Positions 50,764-59,868 of a stretch of 64,000 bases of DNA are shown piece by piece. This DNA is from an uncultured Collinsella sp. (GTDB lineage: Bacteria; Actinomycetota; Coriobacteriia; Coriobacteriales; Coriobacteriaceae), in assembly GCA_900541885.1 (NCBI GenBank), contig UQKW01000004.1, positions 1 to 64,000 of the forward strand, read 5' to 3'. Under the pieces are notes generated by a model. It saw nothing but the letters and a program-made list of their open reading frames with translations, ran no database searches and was not told the DNA's origin. A program made the position numbers and the translations under genes. Each line of letters starts with the position of its first letter. Position 1 is the stretch's first letter.

Positions 50764-52059
50764 CTAGCGCGGCAGGCGAATCGTAAAGCGGCTGCCGACG
50801 CCCTCGACTGAGGTCACGCCAATGACGCCGCCATGGCTATCGACGATCCACTTGGCAATGGCAAGCCCCAGACCCGAGCCCTGTGCGCCGGCATCGCGTG
50901 CATTGTCGGCGCGGTAGAACCGTTCAAACGCGTGAGCTGCGGATTCCTGGTTCATGCCGATGCCCTCGTCCTCAACGCTTATGTCGATCGTGCCCGCGCC
51001 CGCATCCGGCGCTACGCCAAATGTGACGGTCGTTCCCGCATCCGAGTACTTGGCGGCGTTTTGCACGATCACGCGCAGAGCCTGCTTCACGAGCGCCACG
51101 TCGACGGGCGCGTCGCAGCGCGGGTCGCTGACAAGCGCAGCGTCAAAGGCCAGCCGATACGTGTGCTCGGTATCGATCATCTGCGATTCCTCGCATACCT
51201 CGTCGACCAGTGCGGCAAGGTTGGTATTTGCGCGCCGCAGGACCGTGCGCCCGGCATCGCCGCGTGCCAAAAACAGCAGCTGCTCCACGAGCTCTTGCAT
51301 GTGCTCGCTTTCGGCCTTGAGGGACGCGATAGATTCTGCCAGCACGTCCGGGTCGTCTTTGCCCCAGCGATCGAGCATGTTTACGTAGCCCTGAATCACC
51401 GCGATGGGCGTGCGCAGCTCGTGGCTCGCATCGTTGACAAAGCACATTTGCTGCAGTTTGGCCTCTTGCATCTGGCGCAGTAGGCGGTTGAGTGCAACCT
51501 CGATGCTTGCCAGGTCGGCGTCGCCGGTAGTGACGCTCGGCGAGTCGACGCTTGCGCGCTCGATGGCCTGCTCCAGTGTTTCCATCTTGCCGCCGGAGAG
51601 CTGCATACGGCCGAGCTCGTCCACGCGCAAGGCCAGGTCGTTGAGCGGTGCCATGGTGCGGCGCACGCGACGGGCGCCGCCGAGCATGTCGAGCACGCTG
51701 ATGACCTGCCAACCCACAACGACAAGGTAGAGAGGCCATAGCGCGACGAGGTCCTGCGCGAGGGGGAAAGTCTTGGTGGTACGCGCAAGCTCGACGGTAT
51801 AGGTGAGCGTTGCCAGGTCCCAGCCGCGCGCAGGCGCCAGCGACATGCCGTGAACGGCGACGCCGGGGATCCATCCTGCGGTAAACGCGCCGTCGGGCAG
51901 CATCTGGTTGTATCCATAGACGAGGATCGCCGCCGCAATCACCATCAGCAGCAGATCGAGCCAGACGTAGCTCATCAAGCGGCGCCACATATAGCTCCAG
52001 TTGATGGCGCGGGCGATGGATGTGACGCGCTTGGCCTCGGCGTTACGCGCGGCAGACAT
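50764..52059 (-). CDS. Two-component sensor histidine kinase
   Basis: A 431-aa membrane kinase. Two membrane segments (YVWLDLLLMVIAAAILVYGY and LWPLYLVVVGWQVISVLDML) enclose a short outside loop (~55-105). A HAMP-like stretch follows, then the H-box VNDASHELRTPIAVIQGY with the phospho-histidine (His213), N-box VIVQNAAKYSD, G1 DISVEDEGIGM, F-box FERFYRADNAR and G2 GSGLGLAI. ATG 52059 lies inside the response-regulator gene (17-base overlap) with GGGGTGGG ahead. Signal unknown. Confidence 0.93.
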   Translation of the reverse strand: MSAARNAEAKRVTSIARAINWSYMWRRLMSYVWLDLLLMVIAAAILVYGYNQMLPDGAFTAGWIPGVAVHGMSLAPARGWDLATLTYTVELARTTKTFPLAQDLVALWPLYLVVVGWQVISVLDMLGGARRVRRTMAPLNDLALRVDELGRMQLSGGKMETLEQAIERASVDSPSVTTGDADLASIEVALNRLLRQMQEAKLQQMCFVNDASHELRTPIAVIQGYVNMLDRWGKDDPDVLAESIASLKAESEHMQELVEQLLFLARGDAGRTVLRRANTNLAALVDEVCEESQMIDTEHTYRLAFDAALVSDPRCDAPVDVALVKQALRVIVQNAAKYSDAGTTVTFGVAPDAGAGTIDISVEDEGIGMNQESAAHAFERFYRADNARDAGAQGSGLGLAIAKWIVDSHGGVIGVTSVEGVGSRFTIRLPR

Positions 52060-52828
52060 AGCCCACCCCACGCACGGTCTGGATGATGCGGGCGCCGCCG
52101 GCGTCCTCGATCTTGGCGCGCAAGTGCGCGATGTGCACGTCGACGTTGTTGGTGTCGCCCACGTATTCGTAGCCCAGCGCCTCGTGCGCGATGCGCTCGC
52201 GCGTGAGCACGGTGCCGGCGTGCGCCATAAGCAGGGCGAGGACGTCGAACTCGCGGGCAGTCAGCACGATGGGCGAGCCGCCGACCGTGACTTCGCGGCG
52301 GTCGGGATCGAGCGCGACCGAACCCACGGTGAGCGCGGCGGGGGAGGGCGAGGCAGCGGTCTGGGCCGTGTCGGTTGCCGGGGACATTGTGGCGATACCG
52401 ACGCCCGCGCCGCTCGCCACGCCCTCCCCGGCCCCGACGCCGCCAACGCCCGAAGCCGTCCGCACGGCCTCCGAGCGCTTCAGCGCAACGCGGATCCGTG
52501 CGAACAGCTCCTCAATGGCAAACGGCTTGGTCAGGTAATCGTCGGCGCCGGCATCGAGCCCGGCAACCTTGTCCATCACGGCATCGCGCGCGGTGACCAT
52601 GATCACCGGTACATCCTTGTGCTTGCGGACGCGTCGCAGCACCTCCATGCCGTTGAGCTGCGGCAACAGCACATCGAGCAGAATCAGATCGTAGTTGCGC
52701 TCCAGCGCCAGGTCCACGGCGGTGCGGCCGTCGGCGGCGTGCTCCACCTGGTAGCCCTCGTGCTCCAGCTCGAGCGTCACAAAGCGGGCGATTTTCTCCT
52801 CGTCCTCTACGATCAGGATCCGTGCCAT
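52043..52828 (-). CDS. OmpR-type response regulator
   Basis: A 261-aa regulator. The receiver domain (~1-118) has the acidic pair VEDEE, phospho-Asp52 in LILLDVLLP and Lys in YLTKPF. The OmpR winged helix (~170-261) includes LTAREFDVLALLMAHAGTVL and VDVHIAHLRAKIED. Between them lies an unusually long Gly/Ala/Ser linker of about 45 residues (GVGAGEGVASGAGVGIATM region). Coupled to the kinase gene downstream. Its targets are unknown. Confidence 0.93.
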   Translation of the reverse strand: MARILIVEDEEKIARFVTLELEHEGYQVEHAADGRTAVDLALERNYDLILLDVLLPQLNGMEVLRRVRKHKDVPVIMVTARDAVMDKVAGLDAGADDYLTKPFAIEELFARIRVALKRSEAVRTASGVGGVGAGEGVASGAGVGIATMSPATDTAQTAASPSPAALTVGSVALDPDRREVTVGGSPIVLTAREFDVLALLMAHAGTVLTRERIAHEALGYEYVGDTNNVDVHIAHLRAKIEDAGGARIIQTVRGVGYVCRA

Positions 52829-52846
52829 GCGTGTCCCCGTCTGCGA

Positions 52847-53389
52847 TTACTTGTCGTCGTTGAGATTTTGCTTGATGTCGTCCGCGGCATCGGCGGCGTG
52901 ATTCATAAGGTTGTTGATGCTGCCGGGCACGTCGCCGTCGCTATCGATGCGGTAGCGCATGCCAAAGAACAGGCCAATCAGCATCAGCCAAATCGTAGCG
53001 CCCCAGGCAAACAGCGCGACGATGGGGATCAGGATGGGAATGTTGAGGATGATCGCGTTGCGGCGCGTGGCGATAAACTTGGTGTCCAGGCTCAGGCGGA
53101 AGAGCTTTTTGAGGTACTCCCACACGCTGTCCATCTTCTTGGAGAAGTCGGTCTTTTCGCTCGACTTCTCGTAGGCGGCCTGCGCGGCGACCATCTCGGC
53201 TGAGGGCTCATCGACTGGCGCGGACTCGGTGGCGGCGTGCGCCGACGTGGTCTGGGTCTTGCCCTGCGACTCGAGCCAAATGATGGCATCCAAGACGTTG
53301 CCGTCGGCGGCGTCGAGCGCGGCCTTGGCATCGGTGTAGCTCACGTTGCACTTGGTGCGGATGGTTTCAACTTTTTCGAGGTCGTCCAT
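52847..53389 (-). CDS. DUF4342-type membrane protein with UBA-like N-terminus
   Basis: A 180-aa protein. Residues ~3-43 look like a UBA/TS-N helix bundle (VSYTDAKAALDAADGNVLDA). After a Thr/Ala linker and a charged helix comes a DUF4342-like region: basic strands RRNAIILNIPILIPIVALFAWG and a second hydrophobic segment, ending in an amphipathic tail. Function of DUF4342 proteins is not established; some lie beside envelope-stress genes. It precedes the two-component genes by 18 bases on the same strand and may be the first gene of that operon. Confidence 0.8.
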   Translation of the reverse strand: MDDLEKVETIRTKCNVSYTDAKAALDAADGNVLDAIIWLESQGKTQTTSAHAATESAPVDEPSAEMVAAQAAYEKSSEKTDFSKKMDSVWEYLKKLFRLSLDTKFIATRRNAIILNIPILIPIVALFAWGATIWLMLIGLFFGMRYRIDSDGDVPGSINNLMNHAADAADDIKQNLNDDK

Positions 53390-53696
53390 GACCTGTCCTT
53401 TCGTTCGATGGGCGCGAGCGTTGCGTTCGGCGGCCTGCGTTGCGCGGCGCCGCCTCGCCCTTGGTCGAACTCTATAGTGCAGGTTATAGATTAAGCGATT
53501 CTTGAGCCAAGATTAATGTTGGATGAGTTTTTGCGCGGCGGTGGGAAAAGTATTAGACCTCGATAGCGGAGGATGGGGTGCCTGTGCAAAACGGCGTCAA
53601 GGGTTGGTCGAGTGGGCGGTTTTCAGGCGACTGGGACATGGCGGGCGGTCGATCACCTATACTGGTTGGGCTCAACTGGAGAGGTGATGACTAGTT
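53390..53696. other. Gene-free divergent promoter region
   Basis: 307 bases between the DUF4342 gene (minus) and the Nudix gene (plus). A -10-like TATACT lies at 53658-53663 for the plus-strand gene and AT-rich DNA at 53470-53520 for the minus-strand operon. No convincing ORF or repeat. Confidence 0.5.
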
Positions 53697-54092
53697 ATGA
53701 AATCAATCAATGTTGCAGCAGCGATTATTCAGAAGGATGGAAAAATCCTGAGTTGCCAGCGCGGCTATGGCGAGTTTAAAGACGGCTGGGAGTTTCCGGG
53801 CGGCAAGCTCGAGCCGGGCGAGACCGGCGAGCAGGCAATCGTGCGCGAGATTCAAGAAGAGCTCGAGGTCACGATCGGTAACCTTGACTATCTTTGCACG
53901 GTCGAACACGATTACGAGACGTTCCATCTGTCGATGCAGTGCTACCTAGCTACCATCCTTTCGGGGGAGTTCAAAGAGCACGCTCACGAGGACATGAAGT
54001 GGCTCGATACCAATAACCTGTGGGATGTCGATTGGCTTCCGGCGGACGTTAAAGTCGTTAGGGAACTCGAAAAGAAACTCGGGCTTAAGTAA
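53697..54092 (+). CDS. Nudix hydrolase (MutT type)
   Basis: A 131-aa protein with a full Nudix box at residues 35-57 (GGKLEPGETGEQAIVREIQE then ELEV). The size and VAAAIIQKDGKILSCQRGYG start are typical of MutT-like enzymes that cleave oxidised or non-canonical nucleoside triphosphates. GGAGAGGTG lies upstream. Convergent with, and only 39 bases from, the helicase gene below. Nudix genes are often found next to PLD-helicase-DUF3427 genes, so the two may work together. Confidence 0.9.
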   Translation: MKSINVAAAIIQKDGKILSCQRGYGEFKDGWEFPGGKLEPGETGEQAIVREIQEELEVTIGNLDYLCTVEHDYETFHLSMQCYLATILSGEFKEHAHEDMKWLDTNNLWDVDWLPADVKVVRELEKKLGLK

Positions 54093-54095
54093 GAA

Positions 54096-54131
54096 AGGAG
54101 CGGGCGCCGCATGGCGCCTCGCTCCTATTTG
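54096..54131. terminator. Shared terminator between Nudix and helicase genes
   Basis: AGGAGCG-GGCGCC pairs with GGCGCC-CGCTCCT around GCAT, with one mismatch, then ATTTG; usable in both directions. Confidence 0.75.
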
Positions 54132-57008
54132 TTACTCGGCTTCACTAAGATCGCTGAGCATAAACTCGTAAATGTCCTGCCTCACGGGTGCGTTGAGCTC
54201 ATATTCGATTTCGACGGCGTTGTCGTTGCTCTTAGTTTTAATAGCCTCGAACTCGCCGGTCGGATGCATTTCGCCTAAGAAATAGAACTCCTTGCCACCC
54301 TTATCGTCCTTGTTCTTTCGCATAAACAAATACGTCTTCAGGCCGTTTCCCGGCCATGCCTGCAGTCGCAAAATCTCGGGGGAGTTGAGCGTGCGGTTGC
54401 CCTTCGAGATTGCGATGAGCTTGCTCGGCGAAACAAAGCGGTCTTCATACTGAATTGACTCACTAATGTCGGGAGCCTTGTCATAGTTAATAAGCACGGG
54501 GAATGTATTGGTCTTCTCATCGTAGAAGTATCCGCCAAGGTTTTGGCCGTTGATGTTCTTTTGCCAGTTCATCAGACGGCAAACCTCCTCGTACGTGTAC
54601 TTGGCGTTGAGAACGAAATTTGTGTTTTCGTACGTCTCGGCATAGTCGAGTCGGTTGCGCTCAATACCAAAATCCAGCACCTCGAGAATCTGACGCTTGA
54701 ACTCTGCGTTGCGCAGGGCGGTCGCAAACGCTTCGGTCAGACGAGGTCCGCATCCATCGTCAATAAGCAGGGAAACGAAATCCTTAGGAGTGGCAAAGTC
54801 GCCCTTAAGGACTGCGATTGCCGACCTAACGGCGCTGTCCTTAAGCTGTGCGCGGTAGTTCCTAAGCGCAGCCTCGCGCATATGCCAGTAGCCCTCGTGT
54901 CCGGCTTCGACGAGCGTTTGAAGCAAATAGAGGTCTTCGAATCGCTTGCCCGCGGCAAGTTTTTGAGAAATAAATTTGAGAATCTTGGTCTGATCAGAGG
55001 TAAATTGAACCGTGTAGTCCGGCTCGTATTTGGAAAGAAATGCGTGGTAGGACCCCAGGCCGCTATTCTTGAAGATAAGCAGTGGATCGATGGAGCCGTT
55101 ACGATCAAATTCGAGCAGCGAGGGAATCTTGCCGAGTTTTTGGCGCAAGTCGAGATATTCGTTTTTCAAAAACCTGACGGAGGTGAAATCGCCGCCGTCG
55201 ATGGCCTTGTAAATGCGTGCCTCAGAAATACGATCGAAGCTCACGGTCGAGCATCCGGGTATCGCCGAATCGCCCTCTTGGACGAGACGACGCAGGCGAT
55301 CTTTGTTGTATGTCTTGTCACCCGAAAGTGCGATGGGCACCAGGAAGTTGCTCTGGTAATTGCCAATGAAGTCGAGTACCAGAGCGTATTCCTTGCCATC
55401 ATTCAGGCGCAAACCTCGTCCGAGCTGTTGAATAAAGATGATTGCGGAGTCGGTGCGTCGAAGCATGATGATCTGATTGAGCGAGGGGATGTCGACGCCT
55501 TCGTTCATGATATCGACCGAGAAGATGTACTCGAGCTCGCCGGCTTCAAGCCGGCTGATAGCGGCATCGCGGACTTCATCGGGATCTTGACCGCTAATCG
55601 CAGTCGTTCGATATCCGAAAGCGTTGAATTTGTGTGACAGTTCTTTGGCCTCGGCGTTTCGATTGCAGAAAATTAAGCCCCTGCGGTTGCTTTTGGTGAC
55701 GCTATATTCTTCGATCTTCTCGGTGATATGACGCACGCGCTCGTCGGATGTTAGGCGTCCGAACAAGGCGGTATCTTCGACCGTTTCGTCGTCGATCTCC
55801 AGATCGTGAATGCCAAAATAATGAAAGGGGGCTAGCATCTCCTCGGCCAAAGCGTCCTGCAGTGTGATCTGGAACGCGATGACGTGATTGAAAAGGGCAA
55901 AGACGTCGTAGCCGTCGGTGCGATTAGGCGTAGCGGTCATGCCCAGATAAAACCGAGGCGTGAAGTGCGACATGATGGATTGGTAACCCTGGGATCCCGT
56001 GCGGTGGGCCTCGTCGATGACGATGTAGTCGAACTCATCGGGACGGAAATCGCTCAGATGTTTGGCGACCGAAGAACACATGGCAAACACGCAGGTAGCA
56101 TTGCTTATATGCTTGCCAGTTTGATAGGTGTCGAACGTATAGGTATTACCTAAGAGCCGTTCGTAGCTTGCACGGGAGGCGTCGATAATGCGCCGGCGGT
56201 GCGCAAGAAAGAGGACGCGCCGGGGTTTAAATGCGAGCACGTCGAACGCCGAAAGGAAGGTCTTGCCGGTGCCGGTTGCCGAGACCAGCAGGGCGCGGGT
56301 CTCGCCTTTGCGGTGGATTACGCCGAGCGCCTCAAGGGCGCGCTGCTGCATTTTATTGGGCTTGATTTCTTCGAGGTCGTTCATGGTTGGGCTAACAGTT
56401 GCCTGGAACGTCGGTTTCGATTTGGGCTTTGACGGACGTGCCGATCGATATGCGGCATAGTTCTCAATCCAATCTTGGGAAAGCAAAACGGTTGAGGTGT
56501 CGTTCCACAACGAATTGAACTCGCCCCTCAGTTCGCCGAGTAGGCGGCTGTTCTCGACAGTCTGGTACAGCACGTTCCATTCTTTATTACAGGTGAGGGC
56601 GGTCTGCGTCATGTTCGAGCTGCCGACGATGACCGTGCTGGTTTCGCCCTTATCAAAAATGTATCCCTTGGCATGCAAATTACCCTGGAATACGCGAACT
56701 TCCATGTTGTCGTATTCCAGGAGCTTGCGAAAGACATCGGGTGAGTTGAAGTTGAGATAGGTGGACGTGAGCAGCCTGCCCTTAATGCCACGCTGCTTGA
56801 GCTCCTGGAACGTCTCGACCAGGATTTGAAGGCCGCCGTCTGCAACAAACGCTACGCAAAAGTCAAAAGAGCCGCAGGCTGAGAGCTGCTCCTTGATAAC
56901 GGATAGTAGTGTTCCGCCTGTCGCCTTCGAGTTGGCGATGAGCTTGGGTGAATCGTTCTCGCGTGTAAGCGAGTCGAATTCAATATCAATCTGTCGCTGC
57001 GTAGTCAT
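54132..57008 (-). CDS. PLD nuclease-DEAD/DEAH helicase-DUF3427 protein
   Basis: A 958-aa protein. Residues ~20-190 form a phospholipase-D-like domain with one HKD motif (LHAKGYIFDKGETSTVIVGS; His112, Lys114). Residues ~215-600 form a superfamily 2 helicase: SATGTGKT (Walker A, ~243-250), VIDEAHRTGS (DEAH, ~332-335), GMTATPNR, IFCNRNAEAKE, and QQLGRGLRL (motif VI). Residues ~620-958 match the DUF3427 layout, including a segment NGLKTYLFMRKNKDD. Such proteins have been flagged in comparative studies of defence islands, but no mechanism is known to me. It has no partner restriction genes here. GCCGGGATG-type start region; CGAAAGG lies ahead of the ATG. Confidence 0.9.
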   Translation of the reverse strand: MTTQRQIDIEFDSLTRENDSPKLIANSKATGGTLLSVIKEQLSACGSFDFCVAFVADGGLQILVETFQELKQRGIKGRLLTSTYLNFNSPDVFRKLLEYDNMEVRVFQGNLHAKGYIFDKGETSTVIVGSSNMTQTALTCNKEWNVLYQTVENSRLLGELRGEFNSLWNDTSTVLLSQDWIENYAAYRSARPSKPKSKPTFQATVSPTMNDLEEIKPNKMQQRALEALGVIHRKGETRALLVSATGTGKTFLSAFDVLAFKPRRVLFLAHRRRIIDASRASYERLLGNTYTFDTYQTGKHISNATCVFAMCSSVAKHLSDFRPDEFDYIVIDEAHRTGSQGYQSIMSHFTPRFYLGMTATPNRTDGYDVFALFNHVIAFQITLQDALAEEMLAPFHYFGIHDLEIDDETVEDTALFGRLTSDERVRHITEKIEEYSVTKSNRRGLIFCNRNAEAKELSHKFNAFGYRTTAISGQDPDEVRDAAISRLEAGELEYIFSVDIMNEGVDIPSLNQIIMLRRTDSAIIFIQQLGRGLRLNDGKEYALVLDFIGNYQSNFLVPIALSGDKTYNKDRLRRLVQEGDSAIPGCSTVSFDRISEARIYKAIDGGDFTSVRFLKNEYLDLRQKLGKIPSLLEFDRNGSIDPLLIFKNSGLGSYHAFLSKYEPDYTVQFTSDQTKILKFISQKLAAGKRFEDLYLLQTLVEAGHEGYWHMREAALRNYRAQLKDSAVRSAIAVLKGDFATPKDFVSLLIDDGCGPRLTEAFATALRNAEFKRQILEVLDFGIERNRLDYAETYENTNFVLNAKYTYEEVCRLMNWQKNINGQNLGGYFYDEKTNTFPVLINYDKAPDISESIQYEDRFVSPSKLIAISKGNRTLNSPEILRLQAWPGNGLKTYLFMRKNKDDKGGKEFYFLGEMHPTGEFEAIKTKSNDNAVEIEYELNAPVRQDIYEFMLSDLSEAE

Positions 57009-57207
57009 CCCGGCAAACCTTTCGAAAGACTATGTTGGCGCCAGGATAACAGATCGATCGTTCGTTTTATGATGTATGACGATTGGGGTTGGCAGTTTGG
57101 CATGAGCTTGCACACGTGTCCGCACGACATGTGACACTTGCTCTGCCGCCCTGCTCTGCCGCGGCGGCATGAAGCTGAACAACGACCCTCTAAGGAGCTC
57201 GATATTG

Positions 57208-57447
57208 ATGAGTGACAACACCAAGCATCTCGCAAAGAAGTGCGTCAAGGACGCGGGGCCGTGCCTCGCGTTGTGCCTTGCCGGCGCAGCGGTCGCGCTG
57301 CTGGCTGTTCTGGGGCCGTTCGACGTGCTCCGAAGTGCCAGCTCTCTGCACGTTTGCATGGCCCTTGCCGGCGCCATGATAACCGGTGGCGTGCTCGATC
57401 TGATTTTTTGGGTGCTTGACCCGTTTGGATGGAAGAATGAAGGGTGA
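57208..57447 (+). CDS. Small two-helix membrane protein
   Basis: A 79-aa protein with two hydrophobic segments (CLALCLAGAAVALLAVLGPF and HVCMALAGAMITGGVLDLIF), suggesting a hairpin in the membrane. No family recognised. ATG 57208 has AAGGAG ten bases upstream; an in-frame ATG at 57169 is less likely. It precedes the phosphoesterase pair by 40 bases and may share their transcript. Confidence 0.6.
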   Translation: MSDNTKHLAKKCVKDAGPCLALCLAGAAVALLAVLGPFDVLRSASSLHVCMALAGAMITGGVLDLIFWVLDPFGWKNEG

Positions 57448-57487
57448 GCCCTAAAGGATGGATACCCCGCAGCAACAGGAGGTCCCC

Positions 57488-58126
57488 GTGATCTGGTTTA
57501 CCAGCGATACTCACTTTGGGCATGAGAACATGCTACGGCTTAGCGATAGGCCTTGGTCGACTGTTGCGCAGATGAACGACGCCATGGTCGCCAACATTAA
57601 CAGCAAAGTTGCTGCGGATGACGAGCTCTACATCTTGGGCGACTTTAGCTTTAAGATGACGGTCCAAGATGCCTACGAGCTGCGCAAAAGCATTGCCTGC
57701 AAACGCGTCCACCTGCTGCCCGGCAACCATGACAAGGACTGGACGCAGCCTGCGGTAGCGGATGCTTTTATCGTCGAGCCGCCCATTTGCGTGCTCAAGA
57801 TCAACCGCCAAAAAATCGTGTTGAGTCACTATCCCATGGTCGACTGGCAGGGCATGTCGCACGGCAGTTGGCATCTGCACGGGCATATCCACAGCTGCGG
57901 CGGCGAGTACAACAAGTTCAACCTCAGGCAGGGGCTGCTGCGCTATGACGTGGGTGTGGACGCTAACAGCTACGCCCCCGTGAGCCTGGAGGAGCTCAGG
58001 TCGTGGTTTGCGCAGGTAGACGAGCCGATGCGGTGCGTTAAATGGCCGTGGTGGGTCAACGCCACGGGTGACGAGCAGATCGAGCACGATCTCGAAGCCT
58101 ATAAGAGGGAAGTGGTGATCCGATGA
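57488..58126 (+). CDS. Calcineurin-like metallophosphoesterase, first of a pair
   Basis: A 212-aa enzyme starting VIWFTSDTHFGHENM. Metal ligands: SDTHFGH, LGDFSF, LPGNHDKD, SHYPMVDW and LHGHIHS, in the expected order. GTG 57488 is chosen because CAGGAGG lies five bases upstream; ATG 57458 has no good spacing. The family acts on diverse phosphodiesters or nucleotides; the substrate is unknown. Its stop overlaps the next gene (ATGA). Confidence 0.88.
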   Translation: MIWFTSDTHFGHENMLRLSDRPWSTVAQMNDAMVANINSKVAADDELYILGDFSFKMTVQDAYELRKSIACKRVHLLPGNHDKDWTQPAVADAFIVEPPICVLKINRQKIVLSHYPMVDWQGMSHGSWHLHGHIHSCGGEYNKFNLRQGLLRYDVGVDANSYAPVSLEELRSWFAQVDEPMRCVKWPWWVNATGDEQIEHDLEAYKREVVIR

Positions 58127-58848
58127 CGGTCTATGTGACAGGCGATATTCACGGCGGCCTCGACATGCAAAAGCTGCGCGATTGGGAGCTTGGGGATAGC
58201 CTGACGAGCGACGACTATCTGATTGTTGCGGGCGACTTTGGCTTTCCGTGGGATTTCTCTGCTGAGGAATGCGCCGATATCGCCTGGCTGGAATCGCGTC
58301 CCTATACCGTGCTGTTCGTCGACGGCAACCACGAGCGTTTCGATCACTGGGCGGAGCGTCCCATGGAGTTGTGGCACGGTGGGCTGACGCAGCGCCTGTC
58401 GGATACCTCTCCCATACGGCGCCTGACGCGCGGCGAGGTTTTTGAGCTCGACGGCTCAACGATTTTTACCATGGGCGGCGCCACGAGTGTGGATAAGGAA
58501 TACCGCATTCCCTATTCCAGCTGGTGGCCGCAGGAGCTGCCGGACGAGCGCAACTTTGAGGAGGCGCGGGCAAAGCTCGACAGCGTGGGTTGGAAGGTCG
58601 ACTACGTGGTCACCCACACCTGCTCGACGCGCATGCTTTCGCCCACGCTTTATCCGGCACCCGGCTGGAATTACCCCGCCGTTGATCGGCTTACGGCATT
58701 TTTCGATGAGCTGGAAGATCGCATGGACTACAAACGCTGGTATTACGGGCATTTTCATCGGGATGCCAACCCGGCCGAGCGCCACACCGTGCTCTACGAC
58801 CACATCGTTCGCCTGGGTGACGAACTCCAGCCCTGGGATGTTGCGTAG
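58123..58848 (+). CDS. Calcineurin-like metallophosphoesterase, second of a pair
   Basis: A 241-aa enzyme with GDIHGGLDM, VAGDFGFPWD, VDGNHERFD, VVTHTCSTRM and YYGHFHRD. It is a distant paralogue of the previous product and belongs to a group common in gut Firmicutes and Actinobacteria, sometimes on mobile DNA. The ATG lies in the stop of the preceding gene. Ends 15 bases before the convergent gluQ gene. Confidence 0.88.
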   Translation: MTVYVTGDIHGGLDMQKLRDWELGDSLTSDDYLIVAGDFGFPWDFSAEECADIAWLESRPYTVLFVDGNHERFDHWAERPMELWHGGLTQRLSDTSPIRRLTRGEVFELDGSTIFTMGGATSVDKEYRIPYSSWWPQELPDERNFEEARAKLDSVGWKVDYVVTHTCSTRMLSPTLYPAPGWNYPAVDRLTAFFDELEDRMDYKRWYYGHFHRDANPAERHTVLYDHIVRLGDELQPWDVA

Positions 58849-58863
58849 TGGCGGGGTGGCTGG

Positions 58864-59868
58864 CTACTCGGCCGTTACAGTGATGTTCTCCCGGTGTGCG
58901 CGGATAGCGTCCCAGCTAAAGTGCTCGACCAGCTGCTCGGCAGAGCGTGGCGTGGTGTCCGGCGCGATGCCCGTTTGCCTGGCGAGCCAGCCCAGCAGTG
59001 CCTCGGGCGTGCCAAAGCGGGCGCGGAGCTCGCCCAGGTCCAGGTCGCGGTCGCGCTTGGAAAGGCGGCGGCCGTCCGGCGACATGAGCAGCGGAATGTG
59101 CGCGTAGTGCGGCGTGGGAAGTCCCAGCAGATGCTGCAGGTAGATTTGGCGGGGCGTGGAGCCCAGCAGGTCGCATCCGCGCACGACCTCGGTGACGCCC
59201 ATGGCAGCGTCGTCGACCACCACGGCTAGCTGATAGGCAAAAACGCCGTCGCTGCGGCGCACCAAAAAATCGCCGCACTCGGTGGCGAGCGCCTCGCATT
59301 GGGCCCCGTACGTGCGGTCCACGAATTCGATCACATCGTCTGCGAGGTCATCGACGGTGGGCACGCGCAGACGCGTGGCCGGGGCGCGCAGGGCGCTGCG
59401 GCGGGTAACCTCTTCGGCAGAAAGGCCTCGGCAGGCGCCGCGGTAGATGGGCGTGCCGTCGCTGGCGTGCGGCGCGCTCGCGGCGTGGAGCTCGGCACGC
59501 GTGCAAAAGCAGGGGTAGGTGAGGCTGGCGTCTTGCAGCTGGCGCAAGGCGCCCTCGTACAGGTCGAGGCGATCGTGCTGGTAGTAGGGGCCTTCGTCCC
59601 ACTCGAGTCCCAGCCAGGTCAGGTCGTCAATCAGTTGAGTGGCAAGTTCCGGGCGCTTGCAGCGATCGTCCAGGTCCTCGATGCGCAACACGATGCTGCC
59701 GCCCTGGCTGCGGGCCGAAAGCCACGCGCACAGGCAGCTGAACACGTTGCCCAGGTGCATGCGGCCCGAGGGCGACGGGGCAAAACGGCCCACGACAGGT
59801 GCGGGAGAGGGAGTCGTCGTCGGCGCGTCCGCGGCGGGCGTTGGTATGTTGCGTGTTTTGATATCCAT
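58864..59868 (-). CDS. gluQ: Glutamyl-Q tRNA(Asp) synthetase
   Basis: A 334-aa class I synthetase paralogue that attaches glutamate to queuosine in tRNA-Asp. Visible: FAPSPSGRMHLGNV (HIGH region), RIEDLDDR, zinc-binding CFC with Tyr and GAC (YRGAC), GCDLLGSTPRQIYLQ, and MSPDGRRLSKRD (KMSKS region). It lacks the anticodon-binding domain of GltX, as expected. ATG 59868 is chosen; the open frame continues upstream to 60297 but that part is unlike the family. The first ~25 residues are Pro/Thr-rich. Confidence 0.9.
   Translation of the reverse strand: MDIKTRNIPTPAADAPTTTPSPAPVVGRFAPSPSGRMHLGNVFSCLCAWLSARSQGGSIVLRIEDLDDRCKRPELATQLIDDLTWLGLEWDEGPYYQHDRLDLYEGALRQLQDASLTYPCFCTRAELHAASAPHASDGTPIYRGACRGLSAEEVTRRSALRAPATRLRVPTVDDLADDVIEFVDRTYGAQCEALATECGDFLVRRSDGVFAYQLAVVVDDAAMGVTEVVRGCDLLGSTPRQIYLQHLLGLPTPHYAHIPLLMSPDGRRLSKRDRDLDLGELRARFGTPEALLGWLARQTGIAPDTTPRSAEQLVEHFSWDAIRAHRENITVTAE

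Noticed and set aside
57169..57207. Longer start for the small membrane protein
   Set aside because: ATG 57208 has an AAGGAG site; ATG 57169 has none and the added residues are polar and short.
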